From Acidobacteriota bacterium (GTDB lineage Bacteria; Acidobacteriota; Vicinamibacteria; Vicinamibacterales; SCN-69-37), in NCBI GenBank assembly GCA_016716905.1, contig JADJUS010000022.1, forward strand, positions 496,001 through 560,000: a stretch of DNA of 64,000 nucleotides. Direction: 5' to 3'. The notes beneath the pieces were generated by a model, which did no database searches, had not been told where the DNA came from, and saw only the letters and a program-made list of their open reading frames with translations. Shown piece by piece: positions 1 to 8,186 of this stretch (the first letter of the stretch is position 1; the number at the start of each line of letters is the position of its first letter). Position numbers and translations under genes: made by a program.

Positions 1-1065
1 GTCTACGAAGCGACGATGCGGTGCAACCTGACGTGTGAGTTCTGCTACGTGGGCGACTTGCTGAACCTGGAAGGCGAATGGCGGCAGGAGATGCCGATCG
101 ATGTCCTGCAGCGCGCGTTCCCGCCGCAGGACGGCCTGCAGGTGAGCCTGACGGGCGGCGAGATCTTCATGCGCAAAGACATCCTGGATGTCATGGAGAT
201 GTTCCGCGACAAGGGATACACGTGCGGCTATCTCACGACCAACGGCACGATCATCAATGACGAACGTGCCGAGGCGCTGGCGGAGCTGGCAGCGAAGGGA
301 TTCCTGAAACACATCAGCGTGTCCATCGACGGCCCGGGCGAGGTGCATGACCTGGCGCGCGGTGTGAAGGGCACCTTTGAACGGACGTCGGCCGGACTCA
401 CCCGCCTGCAGGCCGCGGCGAAGCGCAAGGGCGCACCGCTGCGCGTCAGCATCAACACCACAGTGACGCACGAAAGTCTGGACGTGCTCGATCAGATGGT
501 GGATGTGGCCGAGTCGCTCGGCGTGGATGCCATCGGGTTGAACCACCTGATGTTCAGCACGCCTGACGAAGTGCAACAGACCATCCGCATGCTCGGCACG
601 GACGACCCCAAGGTCATCTCCACGTTCGTGACCGACAACCCGGGCCTGGATGCGGCGCGCGTGCAGACACAGGTGGACGCGCTCGCAGCGAAATGCCGTG
701 CCCGCGGCGTCCGCTTCGATATGCGGCCCAAGGTGCGCACGCCGATTCTGAAGGACTACTACACGCCCGGCACGCCACTCAGCGGCCGATGCCTCTACCC
801 ATTCCTGTACGCGCGGGTATCATTCAGCGGCAAGGCCTACTTCTGCCCGTTCATCCGGCTCGAGGTGGGGGATTTGACGACGCAGTCGCTGGAAGAGGTG
901 TGGACGGGCCCGCGATACATGGAACTGCGGAAGAAGCTGGTGGAAGAAAAACTGTTCCCGGTGTGTCGCCGGTGCTGCAAAGTGGAACTCGATGGCGCGC
1001 CGATGCTCAATGGCGTGCCGATGATGGACACGCAGGCACTGGTGGCTGAAGGGGTGGCGGAATGA
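1..1065 (+). CDS. Radical SAM / SPASM-like protein, 5' partial
   Basis: The frame is open from base 1, so the start codon lies upstream of the window; the ATG at 16 sits immediately before the cluster-binding cysteines and is not a credible start. Cysteines at codons 8, 12 and 15 (CNLTCEFC, CX3CX2C) would bind the [4Fe-4S] cluster that cleaves S-adenosylmethionine, and SLTGGEIF is the GGE SAM-binding motif. The last third has further cysteines (RCLYP, FCPF, CRRCC) spaced like a SPASM/twitch auxiliary-cluster domain, as in enzymes that modify peptides, sugars or lipids. The substrate cannot be read from the sequence. The stop overlaps the next ATG (ATGA), so the pair is probably translationally coupled. 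Confidence 0.9.
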   Translation, partial: VYEATMRCNLTCEFCYVGDLLNLEGEWRQEMPIDVLQRAFPPQDGLQVSLTGGEIFMRKDILDVMEMFRDKGYTCGYLTTNGTIINDERAEALAELAAKGFLKHISVSIDGPGEVHDLARGVKGTFERTSAGLTRLQAAAKRKGAPLRVSINTTVTHESLDVLDQMVDVAESLGVDAIGLNHLMFSTPDEVQQTIRMLGTDDPKVISTFVTDNPGLDAARVQTQVDALAAKCRARGVRFDMRPKVRTPILKDYYTPGTPLSGRCLYPFLYARVSFSGKAYFCPFIRLEVGDLTTQSLEEVWTGPRYMELRKKLVEEKLFPVCRRCCKVELDGAPMLNGVPMMDTQALVAEGVAE

Positions 1066-2516
1066 TCGGCGACCGCACACTTCTGGTGAATCCCCCGCTG
1101 GTGGGCGGCATCGCGTTTACGCGGCAGGGCCGCTGCCAGGAACGCGAAGAGGTGCTGGGCACCACCAAGCCGCCCTACACGCTGGCGCTCATGGCGGCGC
1201 TCCTGCGCCAGCGTGGCCAGCAGGTGCGGCTGGTGGACCTGACCGCGTCCCGCCGAAGCGTGGCGGACCTCATCAAGGACCTGGACGCGGAAGGCTTCGC
1301 GCCCACGCTGATTCTGTTTCCCAGCACCACGCCGACGTTGGTCGCCGACGCGGCCGCGATGGCCGAGCTCAAGGCCCACTACAAGGCGCCGATGTTCTGC
1401 TTCGGCCCCCATGCGTCCACGACGCCGGCCGAGTCCATGGCTCGCGCGCCGAAGGTGGATGGCATGTTCGTGGGCGAGCCCGAAGACGGCGCTCTGGAAC
1501 TGGCGGCGTTGACGGACATGAACGAGATCGGGAATGTCGCCAGCCTGACGTATCGACGCGGCGCCGAAGTCATTCCGCACCGCGCGCACGGCAGCTTCAA
1601 CGACTTCCTGACGGCGCCGATCCCGGCCTGGGACCTGCTCGACCTCTCGCAGTACACCCTGCCCCTGGCCAATCAGTCGTATGTGATCCTCGAGTCATCC
1701 CGCGGCTGCCCGTATACCTGCGACTTCTGCGTCGCACCCATTCACCAGGGCCACAAGTTCCGCGAGCGCAGCGCCTCGTCGATCGTCGATGAAATGGCGC
1801 ATGTGGTGCGCACCCACGGCGTCAAGTTCTTCTACCTCTGGGGCGACACGGTCACGCTCAACGTGAAGTCGTTCAGCGCGATCTGCGAAGAGATCATCGC
1901 GCGCAAGCTCGACGTGCAGTGGTTCGGCAACGCGCGCGCCGACAACCTGCAGGATCCTGCGTTTGTGGATCGCCTCAAGCGGTCGGGCTGCTGGATGCTG
2001 GCGCTCGGGATCGAGACCGAAAGCGACGACACGCGCAAGGACATGATGAAGCGCCTCGAGAGCGAGAAGATCCGCAAAGCCCTCATCAACATGCGCGCCT
2101 CGGGCGTGAAGTCGTTTGGGTTCTTCATCCTCGGCTACCCCGGCGAAGATGCGGCCGCACTGGAGCGCACGATCAACTACGCGATCGACCTCGACCCCGA
2201 CTTCGCGAATTTTTATCCGGCGGTCCCGTATCCAGGCACCGAGCTCTACAACAAGGCCAAACGTGAAGGCCTGCTCGTCAGTGAAGACTGGACGAAGATG
2301 GAGTACTCGTACTACCTGCTCAAGGGCAACGGCCTGGACGAGCAGACGGTGATGGCGGCCACCAACCGCGCAAAGCGCCGGTTCTTTCTGCGCCCGAAGT
2401 ACATCGCCCGCCACTTCGGCGACATCGTCAAGCTCGCCCTCACCAAGCGGCACGTCGCCTGGGAAATCGGCACGCGGATGATCCTGGGGTCCAAAGTCAC
2501 CGACGCCAAGACCTAG
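1062..2516 (+). CDS. B12-binding-domain radical SAM protein
   Basis: 484 residues. The first ~150 residues look like the cobalamin-binding-like fold found before many radical SAM domains (LLVNPP opening, PPYTLALMAALLRQRG, then VDGMFVGEPEDGALEL). The radical SAM core follows with CX3CX2C at residues 216, 220 and 223 (CPYTCDFC). This is the class B layout used for methyl transfer to unreactive carbons or phosphinates and for ring chemistry in lipid, hopanoid and natural-product pathways. The final ~100 residues are basic and aromatic (RRFFLRPKYIARHF), as often seen in this class. It overlaps the preceding radical SAM gene by 4 bases and is followed 3 bases after its TAG by a CATGAAG repeat element. 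Substrate unknown. Confidence 0.9.
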   Translation: MIGDRTLLVNPPLVGGIAFTRQGRCQEREEVLGTTKPPYTLALMAALLRQRGQQVRLVDLTASRRSVADLIKDLDAEGFAPTLILFPSTTPTLVADAAAMAELKAHYKAPMFCFGPHASTTPAESMARAPKVDGMFVGEPEDGALELAALTDMNEIGNVASLTYRRGAEVIPHRAHGSFNDFLTAPIPAWDLLDLSQYTLPLANQSYVILESSRGCPYTCDFCVAPIHQGHKFRERSASSIVDEMAHVVRTHGVKFFYLWGDTVTLNVKSFSAICEEIIARKLDVQWFGNARADNLQDPAFVDRLKRSGCWMLALGIETESDDTRKDMMKRLESEKIRKALINMRASGVKSFGFFILGYPGEDAAALERTINYAIDLDPDFANFYPAVPYPGTELYNKAKREGLLVSEDWTKMEYSYYLLKGNGLDEQTVMAATNRAKRRFFLRPKYIARHFGDIVKLALTKRHVAWEIGTRMILGSKVTDAKT

Positions 2517-2518
2517 GA

Positions 2519-2805
2519 TCACCATGAAGAACATGAAGATCCATGAAGGCGCGGCGTTGGGGGCCCGGCTCCGCCGGGGCCGCACGATCGAAGGGACGTC
2601 ACGAACGAACACAGCGCTTGAAAAAAGACGTCGGGTGTCTTTTTGCTCGCCGCCGCCAAAAAGACACCCGACGTCCTTTTTTCGCCTCGCTGTGTTCGTT
2701 CGTGACGTCCCTTCGATCGTGCGTGCCGCTGAAGGCGGCACCCAACGCCGCGCTTCTGACTGCGTCACCAACCCTTCATGGACCTTCATGGACCTTCATG
2801 GTGAA
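2519..2805. repeat. CATGAAG palindromic element, copy A
   Basis: The ends are inverted arrays of CATGAAG: three copies on the left spaced 9-10 bases and three CTTCATG copies on the right, closing with TCACCATGAAG versus CTTCATGGTGA. Inside are a left GC hairpin (GCCCGGCTCCGCCGGGGC), a long stem (CGATCGAAGGGACGTCACG pairing with CGTGACGTCCCTTCGATCG) and a right hairpin (GTGCCGCTGAAGGCGGCAC). The tip of the long stem holds another palindrome (AAGACGTCGGGTGTCTTTTT against AAAAAGACACCCGACGTC). It begins 3 bases after one stop codon and ends 17 bases before the next start, filling the whole 306-base gap. Both strands can be translated into MKIHEG-type peptides, which I regard as spurious. Confidence 0.85.
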
Positions 2806-2822
2806 GAAATCAGGGAGGCGGC

Positions 2823-4079
2823 GTGCGCTATTCCCTCCTGAATTTCGTCGTGTGTCCGCGGTGCCATGGTGACCTCACGTGTGTCACCGTGACCGAGATC
2901 CCCTGTGGGGTCTTTCCGCAGGGGTTCAAGCCGTTTGATCGCGTGTCACCGGGCCCAGGCGTGGGACCGGCGCCTTCCACGCCCGCCACAACTGACCTTG
3001 GCCGGGCACTGGCCAGGCTCGCGTCACCGGCCGCCCCGCCCGACCGCAATTACGAAGTCTGTGTCGAGACCGGCGTCCTGACCTGCGGAGGTTGCGGCGC
3101 GTGGTTTCCGATCATCAAGAGTGTGCCGGAGGTGCTGTCCGACCACCTGCGGAACGCTGACCGTGAACGCGAGTGGCTTGCGGGAATCAGCAGCCAGTTG
3201 CCGGCCGAGTTGGTGGCCATGTGGAACACCTTCACGCTGGTGGGCGCCGCCGATGCGGGCGCGCACCACAAACTCGCCGAAATCGCGCTGCCCGCCAAGA
3301 TCACCGACCCGTTCTTCTGGGGCCCCGGCCATGCGGCACCGTTTAATCTGTGGGCCCCCGAGCACACGTGGCACCTCATCAGGAACCTCGTGGTGTCTGA
3401 ACCCCTGTTGCAGCTCACCAGAGGCAGCGTGGTGCTCGATGTGGGCTCTGGGTATTCGTGGACGACCGAGTGGTTCCTGCGCGGCGGCTACGAGCCCATC
3501 GGCATGGACATCTGCCGCGAGTACCTCGAGATCGCGATTCATCGGATCGGCATCAATCGCCCGCACCTGCTGGTGGGCGATGCCGAAAACCTGCCGATTC
3601 GCCAGGCCAGCGTCGATGCCGTGCTCGGGTTCGAGGCGTTTCACCACATCCCGAATCGCCCGGCGGCCATGCGCGAATTCAGCCGCGTCCTGCTCAACGA
3701 CCGGCCCGTGGTGCTGGTGGAACCGGGCGGCGCGCACGAACATGCGGCCGTGTCCATCGAGGCGATGGAAAAATACGGGACGCTCGAAAAGGGCATGGAC
3801 CTGGTGGACGTGGCCGGATACGCGGCCGGCTCCGACCTCGGCGACTGCCGCCAGCACTTCATGCACCGGACGTCGCCCGGACTGCACCCGGTGGAACTGA
3901 CGGCCAACAACGTCTACACGCTTCGCAAGGGCGCCCCCGCGGGCATCGCCGAAGTCCCGGCCGACCTGCCGCCCCCGCCGCCACCACCCGCGCCCGCCCT
4001 GCAGCTCTCTTTCCGGCGCGCACTCATGTCCTCCCCCGCCGGCCCCTTCCTCAAACGCATCAAACGCCTGTTGGGGTAA
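2823..4079 (+). CDS. SAM-dependent methyltransferase with Trm112-like zinc domain
   Basis: 418 residues from a GTG start preceded by a good ribosome site (AGGGAGG, 4 bases upstream). The N-terminal ~100 residues carry two CX2C pairs (C11/C14 and C88/C91), the layout of Trm112/UPF0434-like zinc ribbons, separated by a proline-rich insert. A class I methyltransferase domain follows, with motif I VVLDVGSGYSWTTEWF at about residue 203, then GMDICREYLEIA and the motif IV-like FEAFHHIPN. A run of prolines precedes a short basic tail. The acceptor is unknown. The gene starts just after repeat copy A, downstream of the two radical SAM genes, so a joint pathway is possible. It converges on the ABC exporter genes, with a palindrome between them. 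Confidence 0.85.
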   Translation: MRYSLLNFVVCPRCHGDLTCVTVTEIPCGVFPQGFKPFDRVSPGPGVGPAPSTPATTDLGRALARLASPAAPPDRNYEVCVETGVLTCGGCGAWFPIIKSVPEVLSDHLRNADREREWLAGISSQLPAELVAMWNTFTLVGAADAGAHHKLAEIALPAKITDPFFWGPGHAAPFNLWAPEHTWHLIRNLVVSEPLLQLTRGSVVLDVGSGYSWTTEWFLRGGYEPIGMDICREYLEIAIHRIGINRPHLLVGDAENLPIRQASVDAVLGFEAFHHIPNRPAAMREFSRVLLNDRPVVLVEPGGAHEHAAVSIEAMEKYGTLEKGMDLVDVAGYAAGSDLGDCRQHFMHRTSPGLHPVELTANNVYTLRKGAPAGIAEVPADLPPPPPPPAPALQLSFRRALMSSPAGPFLKRIKRLLG

Positions 4080-4081
4080 GC

Positions 4082-4119
4082 AAAACGACCTCTGAGGTAA
4101 TTACCTCAGAGGTCGTTTT
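4082..4119. repeat. AAAACGACCTCTGAGG palindrome, solo copy
   Basis: A perfect 38-base palindrome: AAAACGACCTCTGAGG, TAATTA, then the exact reverse complement ending in TTTT. It lies 2 bases after the TAA of the upstream plus-strand gene and 5 bases before the TTA stop complement of the minus-strand ATPase gene. By position and by its T-rich ends it could act as a bidirectional terminator for the two converging genes. The same sequence recurs at 21712-21749, in the tips of elements B and C, and nested at 58364-58472, so it is a dispersed family and not simply a local terminator. Confidence 0.9.
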
Positions 4120-4124
4120 GACCG

Positions 4125-5522
4125 TTACCGCGTCTTTCGCACCACGCGATACACGGGCTCGCCCCGCGGATGGCCGGCGCGGTCCACCGGCTCCACGGTC
4201 ACGTCGATCGTGACGGCCACGCGCGTGAGCACTGCCAGGTGCTCGGTCAGGTCCGACGGCACCGCCAGGAACAACTGACCATTGGGCAGCAGGTGGCCCA
4301 CGGTGGCCGCCACGGCACGGCCGAAGTCTTCGGCCGACACACGATGCGCCAGCGAGTGCGCCAACGCGAACGCAAACGGGTGCGGGCACTCACTCAAGTC
4401 GAAGTGCCGGTTCACGATGAAGTGCCCAAGCTCGGGCCGCAGCCCGGCATTCGGCAGCTCGATGCGCACCCCGTCCTCAAACGCACCACGGTTCGGCTCA
4501 AAGCCCCAGTACGCCCCTGGGGCCATCGCCGGCAGCATCGCGATGGTGACGGGCAATGACCCGCACCCGAGGTCCAGCACGTGCTCGTGCGGCTGCAACC
4601 CCCGCGTCATCAGGAAATCAAGCGCCCAGGCTCCCAGCTCCGACCACGCGCCGCCCATCAGCTTTCGATGCGGGCGGTCATCCAGATCTTCCGGCTCCTC
4701 CACAACTACCTCTTCGGGAGGAGCGGCCCGCGCTTCGCTGCCTGGCAGCGCGGCATCCTCGCGGTCCTCAATCAACTCTGCATACTGCCCAAGCGCGTCG
4801 TCCACCGACCCATCAAAGACCAGCCGGCCGGCCTCAAGCAGGCACGCACGCTCGCAGATGGCCTGCACCGCGGGCGCCGAGTGCGAGACAAACAGCACGG
4901 TGCATCCGCGCTCCCGCACCTCCGCCATCGTCTCCAGGCACCGCCGCTGGAAGTCGGCGTCGCCCACCGCAAACACTTCATCGATGAGCAGCATGTCGGG
5001 CTTCAGGTGGGCCGCCACCGAGAATCCAAGGCGCATGTTCATGCCGGACGAGAAGTTCCGGATCGGCACGTCCATGAAATTCGCCAGGCCCGAGTACTCG
5101 ACGATGCGCGGGTAGATGTCATCGATTTCGGCACGGAGCAGGCCGTAGATCGAGGCGTTGAGATAGACGTTTTCCTTCGCGGTCAGGTCGCCGTGAAAAC
5201 CGATGCCCAGTTCGATCATCGTGCCGATGCGCGCCGACCGGGCGATCGACAACCGGCCCGACGTGGGCACGTGAATGCCCGCGATGAGTTTGAGCAGCGT
5301 GCTCTTGCCCGACCCGTTCCGGCCGACCAGTGCGAGCGCCTCGCCCTTGCGCACCTCGAACGAGGCGTCGCGAAGCGCCCAGAACTCTTCCACGCGCTCA
5401 CGCCGCCGGCGACCGGCCGCCGCCAGGAACGCATCCTTGATCGAACCCGTGCGGTCATGCCGCAGCATGAAACGCTTCGACAGGTGCTCGGCCCGGATGA
5501 CGACGTCAGAACTGTTCGGCAA
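4125..5522 (-). CDS. Polysaccharide ABC exporter ATPase (Wzt-like) fused to a methyltransferase domain
   Basis: Residues 1-250 form an ABC ATPase of the O-antigen/teichoic acid export type: Walker A GRNGSGKST near residue 67, signature NFSSGM near 156, Walker B LLIDEVFAVGD near 178, and the switch histidine in FVSHS near 213. Standard Wzt proteins often add a carbohydrate-binding beta domain. Here, after an acidic linker (EEVVVEEPEDLDD), a class I methyltransferase-like domain follows, with motif I HVLDLGCGS near residue 315. It could tie chain-end methylation to export, which is inference. I chose TTG at 5522 because AGGAG lies just upstream and it leaves only a 17-base overlap with the permease gene; GTG at 5558 or 5534 are alternatives. 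Confidence 0.85.
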   Translation of the reverse strand: MPNSSDVVIRAEHLSKRFMLRHDRTGSIKDAFLAAAGRRRRERVEEFWALRDASFEVRKGEALALVGRNGSGKSTLLKLIAGIHVPTSGRLSIARSARIGTMIELGIGFHGDLTAKENVYLNASIYGLLRAEIDDIYPRIVEYSGLANFMDVPIRNFSSGMNMRLGFSVAAHLKPDMLLIDEVFAVGDADFQRRCLETMAEVRERGCTVLFVSHSAPAVQAICERACLLEAGRLVFDGSVDDALGQYAELIEDREDAALPGSEARAAPPEEVVVEEPEDLDDRPHRKLMGGAWSELGAWALDFLMTRGLQPHEHVLDLGCGSLPVTIAMLPAMAPGAYWGFEPNRGAFEDGVRIELPNAGLRPELGHFIVNRHFDLSECPHPFAFALAHSLAHRVSAEDFGRAVAATVGHLLPNGQLFLAVPSDLTEHLAVLTRVAVTIDVTVEPVDRAGHPRGEPVYRVVRKTR

Positions 5523-6759
5523 AGTTCTCCTCACAACTGGTGAAGAGCGCGGCGCCACCCAGGAACGCCGTCGCCGTGTAGAGCAGGCACGTCATCCAGA
5601 CGGCCGCATCGGGCCAGCTCTGGTAGTAGAAGAGGTCGTGATAGATCGAGATGAATGGTGCCATCGGGCTCAGCATCAACACCGACCGCAGCTCGGCCGG
5701 CCGGCCCGCCACCTCATACACAATCGGCGTCGTCCAGAAAATGACCTGGAGGGCAATTTCCAGGAAGTGACGCACGTCCCTGAACTTGGCCGTGCCGGCT
5801 GACAAAGCCATGGCCACGCCAAAGGTGAATACCGTCTGCAGCCCAACCACCACCGGGAACAGGAGCATCATCGGCGTGGGCGTCACCTGGTAGAAGATCA
5901 GCATCATCGGCAGGAACACCACGGTGGTCAGCAGGTACTGCGAGAGATTAAAGAGCACGGTGGCCAGCGGCAGGATCAGCCGAGGGAAGTACACGCCCTT
6001 CACGAAGCTTCCGCTATCGATGATCGAGCCTGTGGACATCGACGCGGACACCACGAAGTAGTTCCACGCGAGCAACCCCAGCAGCAGATACATCACAAAC
6101 GCCCGCTGGGTCACGCCGATGACCACGATGAAGGCGAGGGTGTAGATGGCGGTCATGATCAGCGGATTGAGCAGCGACCAGACGAAGCCGAGCACCGATC
6201 CGCGGTACTTGAGTTTCAGGTCCTTGATCACGAGGTTGCGCAGCAGTTCGCGGTGGGCAATGACGCCGAAGAGACCGAGCGTGCGCTTGCGGGAGACGTC
6301 GCGAAGTTCCAGGCCGCCGGCGCCTTCGTCACCCTCTGCCTCCGGCCGTGTCCACGCCGACGCGTCGTGCAGGATCCACGCGCTGCGCCAGGCCAGGCCG
6401 AGCAGGAAGTAGATCCAGATGAAGCTCCCGGCCACGCCTCGGGGCAGGCCGTCCAGGCCCTGTTCGTTCCAGATCCACGCGGCGCCCAGCAACGGGCCAG
6501 CTAACGCCCCCATCGTCAGAGTGGAGATGCTGCGACCGTCGCGTCCCAGCGCCATGAGCAGGAACAAGACGATGCCGACCGCGGTGATCAGGATGACGGC
6601 ATTCGGCATCCACTGGGAAAACTGACCGGCGAACTCGGCCGATGTCAGTCGGATGCGCCACGCCAGCGCCAGTGCCACTGCCGACAGCACCAGTTCGCCC
6701 GGGAGAATCGCGAGCGTGGTGACGCGGGTATTCGGTCGCACGGATCGTGACTGTAGCAT
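5506..6759 (-). CDS. Polysaccharide ABC exporter permease (Wzm-like) with extra N-terminal helices
   Basis: 417 residues. The C-terminal ~260 residues are an ABC-2 type permease of the O-antigen/capsule exporter class: RELLRNLVIKDLKLKYRGS before the first core helix, FVWSLLNPL, then five or six hydrophobic segments and the closing FYYQSWPD region. Before this is an unusual extension of about 150 residues with roughly four more membrane segments (LVLSAVALALAW, AVILITAVGIVLFLLMA, GPLLGAAWIW, FIWIYFLLGLAW) and an acidic linker (EAEGDEGAGG). Ordinary Wzm proteins are about 260-290 residues. The ATG at 6759 shares its A with the TGA of the upstream glycosyltransferase (TGATG), so this start is well supported, and the ATPase gene follows with a short overlap. 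Confidence 0.88.
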   Translation of the reverse strand: MLQSRSVRPNTRVTTLAILPGELVLSAVALALAWRIRLTSAEFAGQFSQWMPNAVILITAVGIVLFLLMALGRDGRSISTLTMGALAGPLLGAAWIWNEQGLDGLPRGVAGSFIWIYFLLGLAWRSAWILHDASAWTRPEAEGDEGAGGLELRDVSRKRTLGLFGVIAHRELLRNLVIKDLKLKYRGSVLGFVWSLLNPLIMTAIYTLAFIVVIGVTQRAFVMYLLLGLLAWNYFVVSASMSTGSIIDSGSFVKGVYFPRLILPLATVLFNLSQYLLTTVVFLPMMLIFYQVTPTPMMLLFPVVVGLQTVFTFGVAMALSAGTAKFRDVRHFLEIALQVIFWTTPIVYEVAGRPAELRSVLMLSPMAPFISIYHDLFYYQSWPDAAVWMTCLLYTATAFLGGAALFTSCEENFAEQF

Positions 6760-7850
6760 CACTTGGTACGGAGGCTGCGGTAGACGTCGGCGGTGAGCGC
6801 GGCGGTGGCGGCCCACGTGAATCCGGCGGCGCGGGCCAGGCCGCGGCGAGACAGATCGGCGGCATGGTCCGGCTGTTCAAGCACCTCGCGCAGTGCGCGT
6901 GCCCATCCTTCCCGATCGTCGGGTTCCACAAGCACGCCTGCATCTCCCACGACCTCGGTGAGCGACGACCCGCGGCTGGCCACGACCGGTGTGCCGCAGG
7001 CCATGGCTTCAAGGAGCGGCAGGCCAAAGCCTTCGTAGCGCGAGGGGTAGGCAAGCACCGCTGCGCGCTGATACCACGCGCACAGGTCCCGCTCGCGGAC
7101 GGTGCCCGCCACTTGCAGCACGTCGGATGCGTCAAGGGTCTTGGCGAGTGCGGTGAGCGACGCGGCTTCGCCCCTGTCGGTGCCCACCAGCACGAGTGTG
7201 AGGCCCGGGATGGACAGACTGAGTCCGGCTACGACCTCAAGCAGCAGGCGCAGGTTGCGGCGTGTGTGCAGATCGCCCACGTGCAGGATGATGGGCTCGC
7301 GGCGTGAAGGCGGGCCAGGCCGGAAATCGGCGGAGACGCCGAGCGGAATGACCGCGATTTTTGCAGGGTCCACGCCGTAGGCCGCCACGATCTCATCACG
7401 TGAAAACGTGGAGTCGGTGATGATGCGATCCGCGCGTTGAGCCGACCGCCGGTAAAACGCCTGGCGAAGGGCGCCCGAGGAGTGCGGGTACCACTCCGGG
7501 TGCCGGGCATACGACACGTCGTGGATGGTGAGCACCAGCGGGCGCGCGCCCCAGAGCGGCGCGGTGTAGGCCGGCGCATGAAAGACGTCGGGGCGCAGCT
7601 TGCGGACCGCGCGTGGCAGCGCAAGCGCCGACCATCCAAGGTTGGTGGGCAGGAGCGAGCCGACGCGCTGGTGCGAGAGGCCTGCCGCACGTGCGCTGAC
7701 GGCGTCACCGCCGAGCGCCACGCCCGTCACCTCCGGTTCGACACGTCCCATCGCGCGCCAGAGTTCGGTCACGTACCGGCGCACGCCTGCTGCCGGCCCA
7801 CTGAGAGCCCGGCCGTCGATGGCAATACGCACACGTTCCCGCTCTGTCAC
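6759..7850 (-). CDS. Glycosyltransferase family 4
   Basis: About 363 residues, GT-B fold. The start RVRIAIDGRALSG is typical of the family. The C-terminal donor-binding domain has HVGDLHTRRNLRLLL and the diagnostic stretch YPSRYEGFGLPLLEAMACG with the EX7E arrangement, then GTPVVAS. It should transfer a sugar from a nucleotide donor in the cytoplasm to the glycan exported by the ABC pair encoded immediately downstream with overlapping stop and start. I chose GTG at 7850 because it begins the conserved domain. An in-frame ATG at 7907 would add 19 residues (MALHGESS), but that ATG lies inside the terminal array of a CATGAAG repeat and has no ribosome site. Confidence 0.88.
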   Translation of the reverse strand: MTERERVRIAIDGRALSGPAAGVRRYVTELWRAMGRVEPEVTGVALGGDAVSARAAGLSHQRVGSLLPTNLGWSALALPRAVRKLRPDVFHAPAYTAPLWGARPLVLTIHDVSYARHPEWYPHSSGALRQAFYRRSAQRADRIITDSTFSRDEIVAAYGVDPAKIAVIPLGVSADFRPGPPSRREPIILHVGDLHTRRNLRLLLEVVAGLSLSIPGLTLVLVGTDRGEAASLTALAKTLDASDVLQVAGTVRERDLCAWYQRAAVLAYPSRYEGFGLPLLEAMACGTPVVASRGSSLTEVVGDAGVLVEPDDREGWARALREVLEQPDHAADLSRRGLARAAGFTWAATAALTADVYRSLRTK

Positions 7851-7888
7851 CCAGAGATCATAGTCGGCAGGCGGTTTCCTGTCAGAGC

Positions 7889-8186
7889 TTTCACCATGAA
7901 GGGCCATGAAGATCCATGAAGCGGTCAGGCGATGGGGTGCCAGAAGCGCGGGGTTGGGGGCCCGGCTACGCCGGGGCCACAGGATCGGAGGGACGTCACA
8001 AACGAACGCAGCCGGAAACCAAAACGACCTCTGAGGTAATTACCGAGACAACTGCCCGGTAATTACCTCAGAGGTCGTTTTGTCCTTCGGCTGCGCTCGT
8101 TTGTGACGTCCCTCCGATCCTGCGTGCCGCCGAAGGCGGCACCCAACCCCTCACCCTTCATGGACCTTCATGCACTTCATGGTGAA
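7889..8186. repeat. CATGAAG palindromic element, copy B, with nested palindrome
   Basis: Same architecture as the copy at 2519-2805: three CATGAAG units at the left, CTTCATG units at the right ending CTTCATGGTGAA, side hairpins (GCCCGGCTACGCCGGGGC and GTGCCGCCGAAGGCGGCAC), and a long stem (GATCGGAGGGACGTCACAAA with TTTGTGACGTCCCTCCGATC). The stem tip, 8021-8081, is not the usual sequence but a complete copy of the AAAACGACCTCTGAGG palindrome with a 12-base loop between its two GGTAATTACC ends. The element ends 11 bases after the stop of the hydrolase gene (minus strand) and precedes the glycosyltransferase start. It fills this gap of more than 300 bases. Confidence 0.85.

Noticed and set aside
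2550..2755. Integron attC-like ends (GTTGGGG and CCCAAC within the elements)
   Set aside because: The order is reversed compared with attC, which begins RYYYAAC and ends GTTRRRY. No integron integrase is present, and the outer CATGAAG arrays are not a feature of attC sites.
2524..2841. Small open frames starting MKIHEG or MKLHEG within CATGAAG elements (also at 38594-38851 and 61419-62246)
   Set aside because: They arise on both strands because the elements are palindromic and contain ATG in every CATGAAG unit. They read through hairpin stems, differ in the centre and have no ribosome site. A conserved peptide is unlikely.
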